The position numbers and the translations under genes are program-made. DNA of 64,000 nucleotides, taken from contig CAUJCN010000002.1 of NCBI GenBank assembly GCA_963169855.1, positions 1 to 64,000 of the forward strand, read 5' to 3'. Positions 60,138-64,000 of the stretch are shown one piece after another. The first letter of the stretch is position 1, and each line of letters begins with the position of its first letter. Under the pieces are notes generated by a model. The model did no database searches and was not told where the DNA came from. It worked only from the letters and a program-made list of their open reading frames with translations. Origin of the DNA: Patescibacteria group bacterium. Its GTDB lineage: Bacteria; Patescibacteria; Dojkabacteria; J137.

Positions 60138-60741
60138 ATTTTATATTAATTTCCAAAACCTTCTCCAAGTCTTCAATAAATCTTTCAAAATTTTTAAAAA
60201 TATAACCTTTTACACCTGAACTCTTTGCAGAGTTTACTTTCTTTTCTGAGTCATCAAAGAATAAAATTTGATCTGGTTTGCAGTCTAAAGTTTTGACTAC
60301 ATGATGAAAAAAGTTTGTTCTATCTTTATGATGTCCAATCTCTGACGAGACAAATTTTCCATCCATCCAGTTTTGCAATCCTCGAGTTTCCCAAATGTGC
60401 TGAGCTCTATATTTTTCCTGATCTGTTGCTAAATAGACTTTAAGTCCTGAATCTTGTAGTTGTTTTGCTACTTCTATAAACCGTATATCTATTTCTGGGT
60501 CTTCTGTTAACCAGAATTCCAGAAGTTCGTCTACTGTTCCTTTCCAGCCCCATGTGCTTACTACTTCAGCCAGCTGTTCTTTTAAGTCTCCTTTTCCGAT
60601 CACAACAGTTTCTTTTAGATTATCGAAGAATGGGGTAAGTATGTTTATATCAATTCCAAATTTTTCGGCGTAAACCTCACGAAAATATTTACTATTGCAG
60701 ATAACACCATCGAAGTCGATAAGTACGGCCTTGTAGTTCAT
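60115..60741 (-). CDS. HAD-superfamily phosphatase (phosphoglycolate-phosphatase-like)
   Basis: 208 residues from ATG 60741, chosen because DFDGVICNSKYF follows directly and TAGAAT is 7 nt upstream; the longer frame to 60849 would overlap the divergent gene. Seen: motif I DFDGV (Asp nucleophile), a helical cap, motif II LATDQEK (Thr), the lysine near HHKDRTNF, and motif IV LFFDDSEKKV. The substrate is unknown. Overlaps the 89-residue gene by 23 nt. Confidence 0.85.
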   Translation of the reverse strand: MNYKAVLIDFDGVICNSKYFREVYAEKFGIDINILTPFFDNLKETVVIGKGDLKEQLAEVVSTWGWKGTVDELLEFWLTEDPEIDIRFIEVAKQLQDSGLKVYLATDQEKYRAQHIWETRGLQNWMDGKFVSSEIGHHKDRTNFFHHVVKTLDCKPDQILFFDDSEKKVNSAKSSGVKGYIFKNFERFIEDLEKVLEINIKYGSRVLL

Positions 60742-60748
60742 ATAGAAG

Positions 60749-60754
60749 ATTCTA
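60749..60754 (-). promoter_or_regulatory. -10-like box of a leaderless start
   Basis: TAGAAT on the minus strand, 7 nt from the ATG at 60741. Confidence 0.35.
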
Positions 60755-60786
60755 GCGTTTTTATTCGAAAATGAATAGAGCAGTGC

Positions 60787-60792
60787 TAAACT
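60787..60792 (+). promoter_or_regulatory. -10-like box of a leaderless start
   Basis: TAAACT with 6 nt to the ATG at 60799, divergent from the HAD gene. Confidence 0.35.
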
Positions 60793-60798
60793 TATTGA

Positions 60799-61863
60799 AT
60801 GACTATTGATCTCACGAAAGAACAAATTAAAAGATTCATGATTGAGCATTCTGGACTCAATTCAAAAAAGAATTCAATCGACGAAGTTTTAACTGAGTTA
60901 AGTTGTATTCAAGTAGATCCAATAAATACAGTTGCTCCAAGCCACGAGTTATCTTTGTACAATAGGGTGATGGGAATTAAAAGATCTGATTTAAATTCTG
61001 AACTATATGAGAAGAAAACTCTCTTTGAATATTGGTTTCAGCTCTACTCTATTATCCCAATGAAGTTTTTTCCTTATTTTGCTGAACGAAGTTCTGCAAA
61101 TCTTTACTGGCATGATTCTCATTACAAAGCACATAGGACAGAGATAGATGCAACTTTAGATTTCGTAAAGAAAAATGGTTCAACTGGAATTAAAGATTTA
61201 ATGCATTTGCCAAAAGTTTCTGGAGTTTTTAATTGGGGAGATAGCCAGTCTCGTGCTGGATTATTAACTTATTTGTGGGACAAAGGTGTTTTAATGGTTT
61301 CTCATCGAAGTAGCAATCAAAAGTATTACGATCTTACAGAAAACATTGTTCCTAAAGAGATTTTGAATCAAAAGAAAAGTCATGAGGAAATTCTCGAGTT
61401 TTACTTAACTTCTTATTTTAAATACTTGGGAATTGTTCGAAGACCACAGTTAACTAGAATGGGTCACATGTCTAGAACTGGAGTTAAAGATTTATTCAAG
61501 AAATGGGAAAAAGAAAGAAAGATTTTAGGAATTACGATTGATGGTCAAGCAACAAAGCTTTATATCTTGAAGGAACATGCTTATAAAATTGATTCTTCCC
61601 CTACTCATACTAAACTCAACATTTTACCGCCTCTAGATCCTCTTATAATCGATCGAGATATTCTGAACGATGTATTTGACTACTTCTACAGATGGGAGGC
61701 ATATACACCTGCTTTAAAGCGAAAATTCGACCAATATGGAATGCCAATTCTTTACAAAGGAGAGATTAATGGACAAATTGCTTTGAGAAAGGATTTGGTG
61801 AACAGAAAGTTGAAGATTCATAATCTGGAGAAGTTTGTGTTTACCAATGCAGAACTTGACTAA
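60799..61863 (+). CDS. YcaQ-type DNA glycosylase (winged-helix, crosslink repair)
   Basis: 354 residues, HTH_42 family. Seen: LSCIQVDPINTVAPSHELSLYNRV with the QxD catalytic motif as Gln38 and Asp40 (YcaQ/AlkX type rather than AlkZ QxQ), winged-helix repeats, and the signature PPLDPLIIDRD...FDYFYRWEAYTPALKRKFDQYGMPIL near 275-325. The E. coli homologue unhooks interstrand crosslinks and alkylated bases. Base-excision repair role inferred. Together with the broken Mpg, it may cover alkylation damage. Confidence 0.88.
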   Translation: MTIDLTKEQIKRFMIEHSGLNSKKNSIDEVLTELSCIQVDPINTVAPSHELSLYNRVMGIKRSDLNSELYEKKTLFEYWFQLYSIIPMKFFPYFAERSSANLYWHDSHYKAHRTEIDATLDFVKKNGSTGIKDLMHLPKVSGVFNWGDSQSRAGLLTYLWDKGVLMVSHRSSNQKYYDLTENIVPKEILNQKKSHEEILEFYLTSYFKYLGIVRRPQLTRMGHMSRTGVKDLFKKWEKERKILGITIDGQATKLYILKEHAYKIDSSPTHTKLNILPPLDPLIIDRDILNDVFDYFYRWEAYTPALKRKFDQYGMPILYKGEINGQIALRKDLVNRKLKIHNLEKFVFTNAELD

Positions 61864-61865
61864 TT

Positions 61866-62825
61866 CTATTCCTTCTTTTTGTAAGGTGGGAGAATATCTT
61901 CGTCCAGTCTGAACAAGTGCGGTTTCTCTCTTCGATGAGTTTTATCTAGGCTTATAAAAAAGTTTGGTAAGTTATCTTGAATCTTATGACCAAACACAAT
62001 ACTTGTTCCCCAAGTTACAATTTGTCCTTTGTAAGCGATTTCAATTCTTTTATTCGGTTGTGTTAGCTTTAGATCTATTTTGTATTCAATATCGTCATCA
62101 TTATCTTTTACAAGCCATTCAGCTACTCTTCTTTGAACATGTCTCTTAATATCCCCATTCCCTGCCATAAGTCGAACTCTAAATTCTATGGGTTTATGAA
62201 ACGGTTTGAATTCTCTAATCGTACTTATGATCGAAGAAATTACCTGAGATCCGCTATTTGATGAGTCATCAAATCTGTAATAAATAATTTTTTCTTGGTT
62301 TGCAGCACTTTGTCTATCTTCAAATTGTAGTGGTACACTAAATTTAACTCTCATTTGATTTTCTGGAGACAGCATTCCATAAACCATTTTTGCAAAGTAA
62401 GTTTCGCTACTATCTTCATAATAATCGGTTTCAAAAATGACTACTGAATTTGGATTTGCAGATAATTCTTGTTCCACTTCTGCTGCATATTCCTTCATAA
62501 TCGATACAATCTCTTTATTCGAAACATATTTAAGTTCCGCAATTCCCTTCATGAATGCCTGAACAAATTCTTCATCTGGGTCTTCTTGCTGAACGATCTT
62601 TCTAATGTTTTCATCATCTGCCCAGTTAGGCTTCGATAGTAGATCTCCTTGAAATTCCTGCCACACAACTCTTATATTTTTTAGAAAATCAGGAAGTCTT
62701 TCGGTTCTTAGTTCTTCAGCAAATTGTGGATGATCTACTCCAACTTCGTTTATAAAATTCTGAATGGATTGTTCAACTGTTGGGACTGATTCTGGAATCT
62801 CTGTGACTAATTGATCTAGTGGCAT
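61866..62825 (-). CDS. Hypothetical protein
   Basis: 319 residues, family not recognised. Seen: an acidic helical N-terminal half (VEQSIQNFINEVGVDH), SVVIFETDYYEDSSETYFAKMVYG in the middle, a beta-rich C-terminal part, and a basic tail (PPYKKKE). No TM or signal. Two bases downstream of the GNAT gene stop, same strand; part of a three-gene unit with the GNAT and VOC genes. Confidence 0.7.
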   Translation of the reverse strand: MPLDQLVTEIPESVPTVEQSIQNFINEVGVDHPQFAEELRTERLPDFLKNIRVVWQEFQGDLLSKPNWADDENIRKIVQQEDPDEEFVQAFMKGIAELKYVSNKEIVSIMKEYAAEVEQELSANPNSVVIFETDYYEDSSETYFAKMVYGMLSPENQMRVKFSVPLQFEDRQSAANQEKIIYYRFDDSSNSGSQVISSIISTIREFKPFHKPIEFRVRLMAGNGDIKRHVQRRVAEWLVKDNDDDIEYKIDLKLTQPNKRIEIAYKGQIVTWGTSIVFGHKIQDNLPNFFISLDKTHRREKPHLFRLDEDILPPYKKKE

Positions 62826-62827
62826 AA

Positions 62828-63373
62828 TTACCAGTGTGGAACTTGATGAGTAATTTTCTTATTATTCTGAATTGCTTCTTTTACTTTATTATTGACTGAC
62901 GAATAGTAAATCACATCTCCATCTTCTGAATATTCTGACCCATCTTCTTCTACATGATAGAAGTTCAAGTTCTTACCTGGAAATACTTGTAATCCGGATT
63001 TAATATAAAACTCAGCATTTTCTGGAACACAAAACCCAACTAGAGTTTTATTATTCTCATCTGCATATTTTGTCATTTCTTGCATCAATACTTTTCCGTA
63101 ACCCTTTCTTTGCTCTATTGAAGAAACTGCTTGAATTCCCATTATTTCGACTTCTTCATTTTCAATTTTCAAAGCGATTGGTCTTATTGTTCCAAAAGCT
63201 ACCAATTTGTTATCTGCTCGAACCAAAAAGAAAATTCTATCGTGGAAATAGTTATTAGTCTGATGATCCCAAACGTTATCTCGATTAAACAGAATCTTTC
63301 TATACTGATTTACAACATCAAGATCTGATTGAGCTAAATCGCTTCCTTGTACTGTCTCTATCTTTATGTTCAT
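62828..63373 (-). CDS. GNAT family N-acetyltransferase
   Basis: 181 residues. Seen: the acetyl-CoA motif A VSSIEQRKGYGKVLMQEM near 83-100 (RKGYGK is the pyrophosphate loop), beta4 EIMGIQAV, and motif B VPENAEFYIKSGLQVF. Acceptor unknown; many GNATs of this size modify small molecules or peptides. The start overlaps the VOC stop codon by one base. Confidence 0.9.
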   Translation of the reverse strand: MNIKIETVQGSDLAQSDLDVVNQYRKILFNRDNVWDHQTNNYFHDRIFFLVRADNKLVAFGTIRPIALKIENEEVEIMGIQAVSSIEQRKGYGKVLMQEMTKYADENNKTLVGFCVPENAEFYIKSGLQVFPGKNLNFYHVEEDGSEYSEDGDVIYYSSVNNKVKEAIQNNKKITHQVPHW

Positions 63374-63861
63374 TATTCTCCTCTATACGCTCTCTCAAGC
63401 TCCGCCAAATCTAACTTCCCAGTCATCTTCAACATCGCTGCACTAACTCTATCCGCTTTTACAGGATCTGGATCGCGCATCATTACGTCCAAACTTTCTG
63501 GAGCGATTTGCCAAGTTAAACCAAATCTATCTGTTAACCAACCGCAAGAAATTACAGTCCCACCTTCAGATAACGCATCCCAAAGCTTATCAATCTCTTC
63601 TTGAGTTTTACATGTTACTAATATAGATGTAGCTTCGTTAAGTTTGTAGTAAGAACCACCGTTCAATGCAGCAAAGTTTTGTCCATTCAGTTCGAAATCA
63701 ATTGCTGATAAATCACCAGCTTTTTTTCCAGACATTTCTGCCACTGATTCTGTCATGTAGGTTTTATTTAGAATTTTTGCATCTTCGAAAAGCGATACGT
63801 ATAGATTTACAGCTTCTTCTGCTTGGTTGTCAAACCAAAAGAAAGTTACTAATTTCTTCAT
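63373..63861 (-). CDS. VOC-superfamily (PhnB-like) protein
   Basis: 162 residues, tandem beta-alpha-beta-beta-beta units of the glyoxalase/VOC fold, PhnB-like subgroup. Seen: TFFWFDNQAEEAVNLYVSLFED, DFELNGQNFAALNGG, and SCGWLTDRFGLTWQIAPESL. Members include metal-binding isomerases and antibiotic-binding proteins; a specific role cannot be assigned. First gene of a unit with the GNAT and 319-residue genes. Confidence 0.88.
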   Translation of the reverse strand: MKKLVTFFWFDNQAEEAVNLYVSLFEDAKILNKTYMTESVAEMSGKKAGDLSAIDFELNGQNFAALNGGSYYKLNEATSILVTCKTQEEIDKLWDALSEGGTVISCGWLTDRFGLTWQIAPESLDVMMRDPDPVKADRVSAAMLKMTGKLDLAELERAYRGE

Positions 63862-64000
63862 ATTTAAATTGATAATTACTAAGATAGGATTACCTTAAGT
63901 TTATCTAATCAACTGAATAAACTCAACTAAGAGCCATTTTGCGCGTTCACTTCCTTATTAAATTCTGAAACTAAATTAATTCTAACTTTGCTTACGTCTA

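Noticed and set aside
60742..60849. Extended HAD phosphatase N-terminus
   Set aside because: It would overlap the divergent YcaQ-type gene, and the catalytic DFDGV block starts right after the ATG at 60741.

Overview
The window is AT-rich bacterial DNA with short spacers and many overlapping genes on both strands. It looks like a chromosome segment from a candidate-phyla-radiation (Patescibacteria) bacterium of the Dojkabacteria/Microgenomates/Katanobacteria type. This is inference: the gene set is minimal information processing, there are many one-TM surface proteins with acidic linkers, and SecA ends in a remodelled tail instead of the cysteine motif. TGA is a normal stop (for example 18161-18163 and 25044-25046), so the UGA=Gly code is excluded. 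I see no CRISPR array, insertion sequence or prophage.

Layout. 1-5340: a four-helix-bundle (23S intervening-sequence type) gene flanked by hexamer repeats, DNA polymerase III alpha, a bacterioferritin-comigratory-type peroxiredoxin and an anchored protein. 5386-12703: a duplicated 3' end of secA, a UbiA-type prenyltransferase, secA, a YugP-like membrane protein without its zinc motif, and a Clp ATPase. 13022-18885: a 1713-residue composite cell-wall hydrolase and a membrane partner. 18886-23584: a frameshifted 3-methyladenine glycosylase, ychF, a degenerate 2H protein, a Nudix hydrolase, a pyrophosphatase with a Cys/His-rich tail and a degenerate dCTP-deaminase-fold protein. 23600-26871: a tiny leaderless ORF, twin hairpins, and an operon of an unknown protein, a GT4 glycosyltransferase and a PIG-L deacetylase. 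26950-29911: small unknown genes, then a glycyl T-box and glyS. 30094-35174: unknown genes, RNase P RNA, recX, a RibD-like reductase and leuS. 35256-43970: radA, a lysozyme-like protein, asnS-pheA-gatA, YggT and a HAD phosphatase. 44122-45116: a relative of thymine-hypermodification enzymes next to tRNA-Asn. 46309-48756: mutS. 48751-49740: an HMA plus DsbD-like membrane protein. 49808-59086: a cell-envelope cluster (FAS1 protein, MraY-like protein, GT2, acyltransferase/deacetylase fusion, Ig-C39 peptidase, two-TM protein). The rest holds small metabolic and repair genes, including a YcaQ-type glycosylase.

Three cross-cutting patterns stand out. First, several families of miniature repeats recur, not only in spacers but inside glyS, mutS, leuS, gatA, the T-box leader and the RNase P RNA. 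Second, at least nine genes have a -10-like hexamer 5-7 nt before the ATG, which suggests leaderless mRNAs. Third, several proteins keep their fold but have lost catalytic or metal residues (YugP-like, 2H, dCTP-deaminase-like, MraY-like, SecA tail). The best candidates for undescribed biology are the 49808-59086 envelope cluster, the 1713-residue hydrolase, the cysteine-tailed pyrophosphatase, the 44122 gene and the structured-RNA repeats.
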